This document shows, in pieces, positions 26,857-34,925 of a DNA stretch of 34,925 nucleotides (position 1 is its first letter; the number at the start of each line of letters is the position of its first letter). The notes beneath the pieces are model-generated. The model was given only the letters and a program-made list of their open reading frames with translations. It did no database searches and was not told the DNA's origin. The stretch covers positions 1-34,925 of the forward strand of contig JACRIX010000050.1 in assembly GCA_016215645.1 (NCBI GenBank), in the 5' to 3' direction. Position numbers and translations under genes: made by a program. The stretch comes from Rhodocyclales bacterium. Lineage in GTDB: Bacteria; Pseudomonadota; Gammaproteobacteria; Burkholderiales; Rhodocyclaceae.

Positions 26857-27092
26857 CGCGCAGGTTTGCCGATGACCATCCTGCACCAGGCAAGGCGCGC
26901 AAGCAAGTGGGCCCGCCCCCTCCCATCCGCTACGCGGCCCACGGCTAGCTTTGCACAGCCAGCCGGCTGCGGCGGCGTGACGCATGCGTCACGAATTCCC
27001 GCCTCGCCCCCCTCGCGGGGGAGGCTACTGATATGCTCGCTACGCTCGATTGCCACGGAGCGCCCACCCGCTCGAATCCCGACAGGACTCCC
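26857..27092. other. Intergenic region between the amidase gene and tldD
   Basis: 236 bases without a supported gene. It holds an 18-base perfect palindrome (26976-26993), a GC-rich hairpin around CCCCCTCGCGGGGG (about 27007-27021) and a CTCGCTACGCTCG tract. The structure looks like an intergenic repeat rather than a promoter, but a tldD promoter could also lie here. Confidence 0.5.
26976..26993. repeat. 18-base perfect palindrome
   Basis: CGTGACGCATGCGTCACG reads identically on both strands. The GTGA and TCAC halves are eight bases apart, not the six of a CRP site, so CRP is unlikely. It could be an operator for a dimeric regulator or the core of a dispersed repeat. Confidence 0.8.
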
Positions 27093-28550
27093 ATGAACGC
27101 CATCACCAGCCCGATTCCCCATTTCGAGATTGCCGAGCAGACCCTGCTGCGGCCGCATGGCTTGGCCCCGCACCAACTGGAGCGCATCTTCGGGCAGTTG
27201 CTGGGCCACCATGTCGATTACGCCGACCTCTATTTCCAGTACCAGCGTTCCGAAGCCTGGAGCCTGGAAGAAGGCATCGTCAAATCGGGCAGCTTCAACA
27301 TTGAGCAGGGCGTCGGCGTGCGCGCCCTGGCGGGCGAGAAAACCGCCTTCGCCTATTCCGACGACATCAGCCTGAAAGCGCTCCAGGCGGCGGCCGGCGC
27401 GACGCGCGCCATCGCGGCCTCCGGCGCCCAGCGCCTGGCGCCGATGCTGCGCGCCGGCAAGGCGCCGCAGGCCCTCTACGTCGCCGACGACCCGATTGCC
27501 TCGCTCGACGACGCGGCCAAGGTCAAGCTGCTGGAACGCGTCGAAGCCATGGCGCGCGCCGTCGACCCCCGGGTCAAGGATGTCATGGCGCACATCGCCG
27601 GCACTTGGGAAGTGGTGCTGGTGGCGCGCTCGGATGGCCGCATGGCGGCCGACGTGCGGCCCCTGGTGCGCGTCTCGCTGACCGTGATCATGGAAGAGAA
27701 GGGGCGCCGCGAACAGGGCTCCTCGGGCGGCGGCGGGCGCTTCGACTATGCCTATTTCAGCGACGCCGTGCTGCAGGACTACGCCGAACGCGCCGTGCAT
27801 CAGGCCAGCGTCAACCTCGCGGCCAAACCGGCCCCGGCCGGCGCCATGACCGTGGTGCTCGGCCCGGGCTGGCCCGGCATCCTGCTGCATGAAGCGGTCG
27901 GGCACGGCCTCGAGGGTGATTTCAACCGCAAGGGCAGTTCCACCTTTGCCGGACGCATCGGCCAGCGTGTCGCGTCCAGGGGCGTCACCGTGGTCGATGA
28001 CGGCACCATCGTCGACCGCAGGGGTTCGCTGACCATCGATGACGAAGGCAACCCGACCCAGCGCACGGTGCTGATCGAGGACGGCGTCCTGGTCCGCTAC
28101 CTGCAGGACACGCTGAATGCGCGCCTGATGGGCGTCGCGCCCACCGGCAACGGCCGCCGCGAATCCTTTGCGCACCTGCCGCTGCCGCGCATGACCAACA
28201 CCACCATGCTCAATGGCGAGCGCGACCCGCAGGAGATCATCAAGTCGGTGAAGAAGGGCTTGTACGCCGCCAACTTCGGCGGCGGCCAGGTCGATATCAC
28301 CAGCGGCAAGTTCGTCTTCTCGACCGCCGAGGCCTATCTGATCGAGAACGGCAAGATCACCACGCCGGTCAAGGGTGCGACGCTGATCGGCAGCGGCCCG
28401 GAAGCCATGAACCGGGTCTCCATGATCGGCAACGACATGGCGCTCGATTCGGGCGTCGGCACCTGCGGCAAGGAAGGCCAGAGCGTGCCCGTAGGCGTCG
28501 GCCAGCCGACGGTGCGCATCGACGGCCTGACAGTGGGTGGAACCGGCTGA
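27093..28550 (+). CDS. tldD: Metalloprotease TldD
   Basis: With TldE/PmbA it forms a zinc protease that cuts unstructured peptides, such as microcin precursors and antitoxins; the partner is not in the window. The protein has 485 residues, close to the 481 of E. coli. The zinc motif [11 protein letters not shown] starts at His266 (HExxxH). The C-terminal [18 protein letters not shown] segment carries the third ligand cysteine. The ATG at 27093 is selected since AGGA precedes it and the protein then aligns at its normal length. It ends 21 bases from the convergent CinA-like gene. Confidence 0.96.
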   Translation: MNAITSPIPHFEIAEQTLLRPHGLAPHQLERIFGQLLGHHVDYADLYFQYQRSEAWSLEEGIVKSGSFNIEQGVGVRALAGEKTAFAYSDDISLKALQAAAGATRAIAASGAQRLAPMLRAGKAPQALYVADDPIASLDDAAKVKLLERVEAMARAVDPRVKDVMAHIAGTWEVVLVARSDGRMAADVRPLVRVSLTVIMEEKGRREQGSSGGGGRFDYAYFSDAVLQDYAERAVHQASVNLAAKPAPAGAMTVVLGPGWPGILLHEAVGHGLEGDFNRKGSSTFAGRIGQRVASRGVTVVDDGTIVDRRGSLTIDDEGNPTQRTVLIEDGVLVRYLQDTLNARLMGVAPTGNGRRESFAHLPLPRMTNTTMLNGERDPQEIIKSVKKGLYAANFGGGQVDITSGKFVFSTAEAYLIENGKITTPVKGATLIGSGPEAMNRVSMIGNDMALDSGVGTCGKEGQSVPVGVGQPTVRIDGLTVGGTG

Positions 28551-28554
28551 GCTT

Positions 28555-28579
28555 CGCCGCCGGGCCGGCGCCTATTTTT
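28555..28579 (+). terminator. Weak hairpin terminator after tldD
   Basis: CGCCG and CGGCG arms surround a short GC-rich loop and are followed by CCTATTTTT. The T run overlaps the end of the convergent gene. The stem is only five pairs, so confidence is low. Confidence 0.4.
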
Positions 28580-29330
28580 CGCTGAACGCGTAGCCCAGCG
28601 CACGGACTTCGCACCGCATCAGGTCCATCGCCGGCGGCACTAGTTCCGGCGCCCCGCGCACGCCGAGCTCGATGTGGCGCCGGACCTCGGCCGAGCCGAG
28701 GAAGGGCAGGCTGAACACCTTGAGCCCGGGAAATTCGGACTCGATGCGGATCATCAGCGGCGTCAGCACGCTTTCGAGGCCGTCCCAGACCAGGATGGCC
28801 GCATCGGCGGTCGGGTTCCGGTTGAAGCGATCGGCATATTGCTTGTCGAGCACCCACTCGATCATCGGCCAGGCCATCTGCGGAAAACCGGGCACGAAAT
28901 GATGGTGGCCAAAGGAGAAGCCGGCGATGCGATTCACCGGGTTGGGGATGATGCGACTGCCGGCGGGAAAGCGCCCCATGTCCAAGGCATAGGGCGTGAC
29001 CTCGCGGCCGGTCTCGGCGTAGCGCGCGCGGATCTCGCGCTCGGCATTCGGATGCAGCACCAGCTCGACGCCGGCCGCCGCTGCCGCCGCCTGCCGCGTG
29101 TGGTCGTCGGGGGTGTTGCCGATGCCACCGCAGCTGAAGACGATGTCGCCGCCGGCCAGGGTGCGGCGCAGGGTTTCCACCAGCCTGTCGCGATCGTCGC
29201 CGGCATACAGCGCCCAGTCGAGCGTGAGCCCGCGCGCGGCGAGGATTTCGACGATGCGGGCGAAATGCTTGTCCTGGCGGCGGCCAAGGATGATCTCGTC
29301 GCCGATGATGAGGGCACCAATGCCGCTCAT
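28572..29330 (-). CDS. CinA-like molybdopterin-binding domain protein
   Basis: A 252-residue protein with the MoaB/Mog-like fold found at the N-terminus of CinA: IIGDEIILGRRQDKH at the start and CGGIGNTPDDHTRQA (about 87-101), matching the GG-GPT-DD-T pattern. In CinA this domain has pyrophosphatase activity on ADP-ribose or nucleotides; the deamidase domain is missing here, so this is the single-domain form usual in betaproteobacteria. The ATG overlaps the stop of the EI24 gene by four bases. Confidence 0.9.
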   Translation of the reverse strand: MSGIGALIIGDEIILGRRQDKHFARIVEILAARGLTLDWALYAGDDRDRLVETLRRTLAGGDIVFSCGGIGNTPDDHTRQAAAAAAGVELVLHPNAEREIRARYAETGREVTPYALDMGRFPAGSRIIPNPVNRIAGFSFGHHHFVPGFPQMAWPMIEWVLDKQYADRFNRNPTADAAILVWDGLESVLTPLMIRIESEFPGLKVFSLPFLGSAEVRRHIELGVRGAPELVPPAMDLMRCEVRALGYAFSEK

Positions 29331-30040
29331 AGTTCTATCCCTTCCTTATGGCGCAAGCGACGCAGCGCCGCCAGGCCGAGATGGACGAAGACCAGCGCGG
29401 TGAACGCCGGCGCCAGCAGGTTCACCAGCGGCAGGTAGCCTGCGCCGGCAGTGACCAGCCCGGCCAGCCAGAAGCTGCGGCGGTTGCCGCCAGCGATGCG
29501 CTCCAACTCCGCCGCCGTCGCGTGCTCGGCCAGGGCATCGAAGCGAAAGGTGCGCTGGTTGAGCCAGGCCGCCCAGAGCAGGGGCAACACCAGCAGCATG
29601 CCGGGGATCAGCAGCAGGGGCAGCATGGCCAGGCTGCCGACGAGAAAGATCGCGCCGGCGGCCAGGGTATTGCCGAGGCTGGCCCAGAACACGTTTTCGC
29701 CGTGGCATCCGAGTTCGGGGTAGTCGCGCTGCGCCACCAGGCGGATCAGCAGGGGCAGAGCAAACACGGCCACCAGCATCGTCGCCGTGATGTAGGTCAG
29801 CGCCGCCAGGGCCGCCAGCAGCAGGAACACGCCGGCCCAGCGCGCCACCCATTCCCAGCCGGTCCATGGCAGTTGCGGCAGCAGGCGCGCCACCAGGGCA
29901 TGGGCGTCGGACCAGAAAGCGAAACCCAGCGTCCCCCACAGCACCAGCGCCAGTAGCGGCGGCCACAGGGCGTGCCAAAGGATCTCGCCGCGCGAAAGAT
30001 CGCGCAAGGAGCGGGAGAGGGCGGCGAATACTTCGATCAT
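29327..30040 (-). CDS. EI24 (CysZ-like) domain membrane protein
   Basis: A 237-residue inner-membrane protein with about four to six hydrophobic segments, matching the EI24/CysZ family (MIEVFAALSRSLRDLSRGEILWHALWPPLLAL at the N-terminus). CysZ imports sulfate in E. coli, but the betaproteobacterial EI24 proteins are diverged and not near cysteine genes here, so sulfate transport is not claimed. It lies 22 bases after hrpA and is coupled to the CinA-like gene. Confidence 0.88.
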   Translation of the reverse strand: MIEVFAALSRSLRDLSRGEILWHALWPPLLALVLWGTLGFAFWSDAHALVARLLPQLPWTGWEWVARWAGVFLLLAALAALTYITATMLVAVFALPLLIRLVAQRDYPELGCHGENVFWASLGNTLAAGAIFLVGSLAMLPLLLIPGMLLVLPLLWAAWLNQRTFRFDALAEHATAAELERIAGGNRRSFWLAGLVTAGAGYLPLVNLLAPAFTALVFVHLGLAALRRLRHKEGIEL

Positions 30041-30062
30041 GTCGCGTTCCGGGCAAAGGGCG

Positions 30063-33000
30063 TCAACGACGTTCCCGACTATCCCACATTTTCTGCAGGC
30101 GCTTCACCGAGACCGGCGAGGAGGTCTTGAGTTCCTGGGCGAAGAGCGCCACGCGCAGTTCTTCCAGCAGCCAGCGGAACTCGTCGAGGAAGCTGTCCTG
30201 CGGCTGGCCGGATTTCAGCATGACATTGCGCTCGCGCTCCCAGGGTTTGCCCAGGGCCTGCCAGTCCGCCATCAGGCGCGCATCGCGCGCCGGGTCGTTC
30301 CTGGCCTTGTCCAGGCGCAGGGCGATGGCCTTGAGGTAGCGCGGGTAGTGCTGCAGGCGCTCGAAGGGCGTGGCGAGGATGAATTTCTTCGGCATCAGTT
30401 CGGCCAGTTGCGCGCCGATGTCGGCGGCGGCCGGGGGAAAGGCCTTCTGCATCCCGGCGAGCTTCTTCGTCTGCGCCGCATATTCGGTCAGCACGGTGCC
30501 GACCAGGCGCAGGATCTCCTGCGCCACCAGCAGGATGCGCCCGCGTGCCGCCTCGCGCCGTGCCGCGAACGCCGACTCTTCGGCAGGCAGCGGCTCCATC
30601 AAACAGGTGCGCTCCAGGGTCACCGCGATCAGTTGCTCGCGCAGTTCCTTCTCGGTGCCCAGTGAAATGAATTGCAGCGCCGTCTCGCGCAGGCCGGGCA
30701 GCTTCTCGATGGCCTTGACCTGGGCCGCCAGCTGCAGCGCGAAAAGGCGCGTGAGGCCCCTGCGGTGCTCGGCGCGCGCCCTGTCCTCGGTGTCGAAGGC
30801 GGTCAGGCGCACGCTCTCGCCCAGATCCACCAGCGCGGGGAAACCCACCGTAGTACCAGCGCCGACTTTTACTTCCATCAACTCAGGCAGCGCGCCGAAA
30901 GTCCAGGCCGTGTATCCCGGCGCATCGCTGGCGGCGGCCTCGTGGCTGAGTTCCGCTTCGGCATACGCCTGCTCGACGCGCCCGCGATACTCGGCGCGCA
31001 ATTCGCCAAGCTTGCGCGATATCGCCAGCGTGCCGCCGTGCTCGTCGACCAGGCGGAAATTCATGAACAGGTGCGGCCGCAGCTCGCCGCTGCGGAAGGC
31101 GTCGAGCGGCAGCTTCTGCGCCATGTGCTCCTCGGTGGCACGGGTCAGCGCACGCACCAGCGGCTCGTCCAGGTCATGTTCGGCCTCGCAGAAGGCCGCA
31201 GCAAATTCATCCAGCGGCTGCAAGCGATGGCGATACTTCTGCTGCACCGTCTTCAGCAGGGCCACCACCTTTTCCTTGAGCAAGCCCGGCACCAGCCATT
31301 CGCAGCGGTTGGCCGGCAACTGGTTGAGTGACGCCAGCGGCAGCGTCAGGGTCACGCCATCGTCCGCCGCGCCGGGATCATGGTGGTAGGCGAGCTTGAA
31401 GCTCTGGCCGCGATGCGTGAGCGCAGGCGGAAAGGCGTCGGTGGTGATGCCCGCCGCTTCGTGGCGCATCAGCTGCTCCTTTTCCAGGCAGAGCAGTTTC
31501 GGGTTCGCCGCTTCGGCTTCGCGCCGCCAGTGGTCGAAGGCCGCCAGAGTGACGATGCCATCGGGGATTTTCGAATCGTAGAAGGCGTGGATCAGCTCGG
31601 CATCGACCAGCACGTCCGGGCGGCGCGACTTGTGTTCGAGGTTCTCGATCTCTTTCTTCAGTTTCGCGTTGTGCTGGAAGAAGCGCCACTTGCGCACCCA
31701 GTCCTCGCCGACCTGGCCTTCGACCAGCGCCTCGCGGATCAGGATTTCGCGGGCGAGCTTGGGATCCATCGGCCCGTAATGCACGCGGCGCTTCGCATGC
31801 AACATCAGGCCGTGCAGAGTGACGCGCTCCCAGGCCACGACCTGCCCCGGACCCTTTTCCCAGTGCGGCTCGAAGATATGGCTGCGTACCAGGTGGGCGC
31901 CGACCTGCTCCAGCCACTCCGGCTCGATTTTCGCGATGCAGCGCGCGAACAGGCGTGAGGTCTCGACCAGCTCGGCGGCGACGATCCAGCGCCCGGCCTT
32001 CTTCACCAGGCTGGACCCGGGGTGGATGTAGAAACGGATGCCGCGCGCACCGAGGTAATTCTTGTCTTCTTCGGCGATCAGGCCGACATGGCCGAGCAGG
32101 CCGGTGAGCAGGGCCTTGTGGATGCTTTCATACGACGCGGGAATCTGGCTTTCCTTCCAGCCATGCTCGTGGCACAGGGTCATCAACTGGCCGTGGATGT
32201 CGCGCCATTCGCGCAGCCGCAGCCAGTTGATGAAATTGTGCCGGCACCACTGGCGCTGCTTGTTCGAGGTTTCGTGCTTCCATACTTCGTCGGCGGCCTG
32301 CCAGATTTTCAGATAGGAAAGGAATTCGGACTTTTCGTCCTTCCACTTGGCATGCGCCTGATCGGCCGAACCGGCCGCCTCGGCCGGCCGGTCGCGCGGG
32401 TCCTGGGTGCCGAGCGCCGAGGCGATGATCAGCACTTCGCGCAGGCAATTGTGCTCGCGGGCGGCGAGGATCATGCGGCCGATTTTCGGATCGAGGGGCA
32501 GCTTGGCCAGTTCGCGCCCGATCGGCGTCAGCTCCTTCGTGGCCTCGTCCAGCGCCCCCAACTCCGCCAGCAGGTTGTACCCATCGGCAATCATGCGCGG
32601 TGCCGGCGCTTCGAGAAAGGGAAAGTCCTCGACGTCGCCCAGATGCAGCGACTTCATGCGCAGGATCACGCCGGCCAGGCTGGAGCGCAGGATCTCGGGC
32701 TCGGTGTACGCGGGGCGCTTGGTGAAATCCTCTTCGTCATAGAGCTTGAAACAGATGCCGGCCGAGACGCGTCCGCAGCGGCCAGCGCGCTGGCTCGCCG
32801 CCGCGCGCGAGATCGGCTCCACCTGCAGCTGCTCGACCTTGTTGCGATGCGAGTAGCGTTTGACCCGGGCCAGCCCGGAGTCGATCACGTAGCGGATGCC
32901 GGGCACGGTGAGCGAGGTCTCGGCGACGTTGGTTGCCAGCACCACGCGCCGTCCCTGGTGCGCGGCGAACACGCGGCCCTGCTCGACGGCGGTCTGGCGC

Positions 33001-33797
33001 GCGAACAGGGGCAGGACTTCCAAGCCTGGAGGATGGTGCTTGCGCAGCGCCTCGGCCGCCTCGCGGATCTCGCGCTCGCCGGGCAGGAACACCAGCACGT
33101 CGCCCGGCCCGGTTCGATGGGCTTCGTCGACGGCGTCGACGATGGCATCGTTAAGGTCGCCGTCCTTGGCGTCCTGCCAGGGCCGGAAGCGGGTCTCGAT
33201 CGGATAGAGGCGTCCGGAAACCTCGATCACGGGTGCGACGTCAAAGTGCTTCGAAAAGCGCTCGGCATCCAGCGTCGCCGAGGTGACGATGACCTTCAGG
33301 TCGCGCCGCTTCGGCAGCAGTTGCTTGAGGTAGCCGAGCAGGAAATCGATGTTGAGGCTGCGCTCGTGGGCTTCGTCGATCAGGATCGTGTCGTACTGGC
33401 GCAAGAGCGGATCAGTCTGCGTCTCGGCCAGCAGGATGCCGTCGGTCATCAGCTTGATGTAGCTCGACGGCGTGACCTTGTCGGTGAAGCGGATCTTGAA
33501 GCCGACGTGACGCCCGAGCTCGGACTTCAGCTCCTGCGAGATGCGCGTCGCCGTGGCCCGTGCCGCGATGCGCCGCGGCTGGGTGTGGCCGATCAGGCCA
33601 TTGAGGCCGCGGCCGATTTCGAGGCAGATCTTGGGCAGTTGCGTGGTCTTGCCTGAACCGGTCTCGCCGCAGATCACCACCACCTGATGCTTGAGTATCG
33701 TTTCGCCGATCTCGGCGCGCAGCACATTGACCGGCAGCGCCTCGTCATAGCTCAGCGCCGGTCGCGCCGCCCGCCGCGCCTCGGGGTCGAACCTCAT
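30063..33797 (-). CDS. hrpA: ATP-dependent RNA helicase HrpA
   Basis: A DEAH-box helicase of 1244 residues, similar to E. coli HrpA (about 1300), which acts on structured mRNA and stalled ribosomes. Walker A is GETGSGKTT (44-52), motif II is DEAH (141-144), motif III SAT lies in VIVTSATLD, and motif VI is [10 protein letters not shown]. The long C-terminal HrpA-specific extension is present. The N-terminus before Walker A is shorter than in E. coli. The ATG overlaps the crcB stop by four bases. The next gene downstream follows after 22 bases, so crcB-hrpA-EI24-CinA probably form one operon. Confidence 0.96.
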   Translation of the reverse strand: MRFDPEARRAARPALSYDEALPVNVLRAEIGETILKHQVVVICGETGSGKTTQLPKICLEIGRGLNGLIGHTQPRRIAARATATRISQELKSELGRHVGFKIRFTDKVTPSSYIKLMTDGILLAETQTDPLLRQYDTILIDEAHERSLNIDFLLGYLKQLLPKRRDLKVIVTSATLDAERFSKHFDVAPVIEVSGRLYPIETRFRPWQDAKDGDLNDAIVDAVDEAHRTGPGDVLVFLPGEREIREAAEALRKHHPPGLEVLPLFARQTAVEQGRVFAAHQGRRVVLATNVAETSLTVPGIRYVIDSGLARVKRYSHRNKVEQLQVEPISRAAASQRAGRCGRVSAGICFKLYDEEDFTKRPAYTEPEILRSSLAGVILRMKSLHLGDVEDFPFLEAPAPRMIADGYNLLAELGALDEATKELTPIGRELAKLPLDPKIGRMILAAREHNCLREVLIIASALGTQDPRDRPAEAAGSADQAHAKWKDEKSEFLSYLKIWQAADEVWKHETSNKQRQWCRHNFINWLRLREWRDIHGQLMTLCHEHGWKESQIPASYESIHKALLTGLLGHVGLIAEEDKNYLGARGIRFYIHPGSSLVKKAGRWIVAAELVETSRLFARCIAKIEPEWLEQVGAHLVRSHIFEPHWEKGPGQVVAWERVTLHGLMLHAKRRVHYGPMDPKLAREILIREALVEGQVGEDWVRKWRFFQHNAKLKKEIENLEHKSRRPDVLVDAELIHAFYDSKIPDGIVTLAAFDHWRREAEAANPKLLCLEKEQLMRHEAAGITTDAFPPALTHRGQSFKLAYHHDPGAADDGVTLTLPLASLNQLPANRCEWLVPGLLKEKVVALLKTVQQKYRHRLQPLDEFAAAFCEAEHDLDEPLVRALTRATEEHMAQKLPLDAFRSGELRPHLFMNFRLVDEHGGTLAISRKLGELRAEYRGRVEQAYAEAELSHEAAASDAPGYTAWTFGALPELMEVKVGAGTTVGFPALVDLGESVRLTAFDTEDRARAEHRRGLTRLFALQLAAQVKAIEKLPGLRETALQFISLGTEKELREQLIAVTLERTCLMEPLPAEESAFAARREAARGRILLVAQEILRLVGTVLTEYAAQTKKLAGMQKAFPPAAADIGAQLAELMPKKFILATPFERLQHYPRYLKAIALRLDKARNDPARDARLMADWQALGKPWERERNVMLKSGQPQDSFLDEFRWLLEELRVALFAQELKTSSPVSVKRLQKMWDSRERR

Positions 33798-34177
33798 TGC
33801 GCAAGTTTGTGAATCGAAAAAATGCCCAGCCCCGTCATCAGCAGCGAGCCGAACAGGTGCAGCGAGGCCGTGCCCAGGGCCCAGCCGTAGCGGGCGCTCT
33901 GGATCAGGTGCACCACTTCGGCCGAGAAGGTCGAGAAGGTGGTCAGCGCGCCGAGGAAGCCGGTGATGAAAAAGAGCTTGAGTTCGGCCGGCAGTTCGAC
34001 ATTGATGTGGAACACCGCGACTGCGGCGCCGATCAGGTAGCCGCCGATCAGGTTGGCCGCCAGCGTGCCCAGCGGCATGGTAGGCAGGACAGGATTCAGC
34101 CAGAGTCCCAAGGCATAGCGCAGCCAGGCGCCGAGGACGGCGCCGCCGCCGATGGCAAGAAGGCTGGTGGCATTCAT
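33794..34177 (-). CDS. crcB: Fluoride ion channel CrcB/Fluc
   Basis: A 127-residue membrane protein with four hydrophobic helices that exports fluoride as a dual-topology dimer. Family features are the [11 protein letters not shown] start, the pore asparagine in [10 protein letters not shown] and the Na+-site segment [15 protein letters not shown]. The ATG at 34177 gives the standard length. The 58 bases to glnS contain no fluoride riboswitch, so expression may be constitutive. A minus-strand TAAAAT at 34185-34190 could be a -10 box only eight bases before the start. Confidence 0.94.
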   Translation of the reverse strand: MNATSLLAIGGGAVLGAWLRYALGLWLNPVLPTMPLGTLAANLIGGYLIGAAVAVFHINVELPAELKLFFITGFLGALTTFSTFSAEVVHLIQSARYGWALGTASLHLFGSLLMTGLGIFSIHKLAQ

Positions 34178-34205
34178 TGTGGCGATTTTACGCTGCCGGT
34201 AGAAT
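34177..34205 (+). promoter_or_regulatory. Candidate sigma-70 promoter of glnS
   Basis: TTGTGG (34177-34182) and TAGAAT (34200-34205) are 17 bases apart. The start would be near 34212, giving a leader of about 24 bases. The -35 box overlaps the crcB start codon. Confidence 0.5.
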
Positions 34206-34235
34206 CTCCACTTTGTCGCAAAGCCCCTCGCCACC

Positions 34236-34925
34236 ATGGCCGACGCCGAAAAAACCTCGAATTTCATCCGTAACATCATCGACGCCGACCTTAGAGCCGG
34301 CAAGTATTCCGCGCGCACCTGGTCCGGCACGCCCGGCCCGGCCGCGCAGCAGAAAGTCGGCGCCCACGGAACGGCGACGGCCGGCTCCGTCGTGCCATTG
34401 GACACGGCGAAGATCCGCACCCGCTTCCCGCCCGAGCCCAATGGCTACCTGCATTTCGGCCACGCCAAGTCGATCTGCCTCAACTTCGGCCTGGCGCGCG
34501 ACTACGGTGGCGCCTGCCACCTGCGCTTCGACGACACCAATCCGGAGAAGGAAGAGCAGGAATACGTCGATTCCATCGTCGACGCGGTGAAGTGGCTGGG
34601 CTGGAGCTGGAACGACAATCTCTACTACGCCTCGAACTACTTCCAGTGGATGTACGACTTCGCCGAGACCCTGATCCGCCATGGCGAAGCCTATGTCGAT
34701 TCGCAAAGCGCCGAAGAGATGCGCGCCAGCCGCGGCACACTGACCGAGCCGGGCAAGCCCTCGCCCTTCCGCAGCCGCACGCCCGACGAGAACCTCGACC
34801 TGTTCCGCCGCATGAAGGCGGGCGAGTTCGCCGACGGCGCCCACGTGCTGCGGGCGAAGATCGACATGGCCAGCGGCAACATCAACCTGCGCGATCCGGC
34901 GATCTACCGCATCCGCAAGGCCACG
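34236..34925 (+). CDS. glnS: Glutamine--tRNA ligase GlnS, 5' part
   Basis: Charges tRNA-Gln with glutamine. The first 230 residues are in the window and the gene runs off the end. The class I motif is [15 protein letters not shown] (HIGH-like, about residues 65-79). [29 protein letters not shown] and the [16 protein letters not shown] stretch are typical of GlnS rather than GltX. A short insert of low complexity ([13 protein letters not shown], about 42-54) precedes the catalytic domain. No ribosome site is obvious before the ATG. Confidence 0.95.
   Translation, partial: MADAEKTSNFIRNIIDADLRAGKYSARTWSGTPGPAAQQKVGAHGTATAGSVVPLDTAKIRTRFPPEPNGYLHFGHAKSICLNFGLARDYGGACHLRFDDTNPEKEEQEYVDSIVDAVKWLGWSWNDNLYYASNYFQWMYDFAETLIRHGEAYVDSQSAEEMRASRGTLTEPGKPSPFRSRTPDENLDLFRRMKAGEFADGAHVLRAKIDMASGNINLRDPAIYRIRKAT

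Noticed and set aside
26976..26993. Palindrome as a CRP (cAMP receptor) site, tempting because a cyclase is in the window.
   Set aside because: The GTGA and TCAC halves are eight bases apart rather than six, so it does not fit the CRP consensus.
32022..33656. A long plus-strand open frame opposite hrpA (544 residues), and similar long frames opposite glnE, yhdP and the antiporter.
   Set aside because: They are antisense shadows of high-GC genes: low-complexity composition, no family motif and no ribosome site, while the opposite strand encodes well-known proteins.

Overview
The window looks like a high-GC betaproteobacterial chromosome segment, most likely Rhodocyclales or a close relative. 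The evidence is gene content: a kdsD-kdsC-lptC-lptA block, a PhaP-type phasin, a yhdP-nitrilase-tldD operon next to a divergent glnE, and argJ, hrpA, crcB and glnS. The taxonomic call is inference from gene content and base composition; there is no rRNA gene or other direct marker. There is no rRNA, tRNA, CRISPR array, insertion sequence or prophage that I can support, and no gene-free stretch longer than about 240 bases. Most of it is housekeeping DNA, with interest mainly in operon make-up and intergenic signals.

Layout. 1-3.0 kb: a class III adenylate cyclase whose membrane part looks 5'-truncated, converging on a membrane histidine kinase. 3.0-4.0 kb: an orphan type IV prepilin behind a good sigma-54 promoter, ending in a strong terminator. 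4.0-5.9 kb: a Kef-type K+/H+ antiporter on the minus strand. 6.0-9.5 kb: Kdo/LPS operon kdsD-kdsC-lptC-lptA, in which the usual next gene lptB is absent and an enoyl-CoA hydratase gene is translationally coupled instead. 9.6-10.4 kb: a monocistronic phasin gene with a near-consensus sigma-70 promoter flanked by GTTGC inverted repeats. 10.5-12.0 kb: an FKBP peptidyl-prolyl isomerase and a methionine-type aminotransferase (minus). 12.1-17.0 kb: a minus-strand operon, in transcription order DUF4202 protein, two tandem beta-hydroxyacid dehydrogenases and a PAS-PAS-PAS-GGDEF-EAL protein, all tightly coupled. 17.1-22.0 kb: an isoprenylcysteine-methyltransferase-like membrane protein, argJ and glnE (minus). 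22.1-28.6 kb: yhdP, a nitrilase-superfamily amidase and tldD (plus). 28.6-34.2 kb: CinA-like protein, EI24 membrane protein, hrpA and crcB (minus). 34.2 kb to the end: 5' part of glnS (plus).

How the genes work together. kdsD/kdsC make the Kdo precursor and lptC/lptA build the periplasmic LPS bridge; yhdP also concerns outer-membrane lipid supply. Phasin and the enoyl-CoA hydratase point to acyl-CoA and polyhydroxyalkanoate metabolism. glnE and argJ serve nitrogen control and arginine synthesis. Two second-messenger enzymes (cAMP and c-di-GMP) and a histidine kinase are present, none with its effector in the window. I did not find an obviously new defence or mobile system. The best candidates for something undescribed are the lptA-hydratase coupling, the dehydrogenase/DUF4202/c-di-GMP operon, and two structured intergenic repeats at about 17.7 and 27.0 kb.
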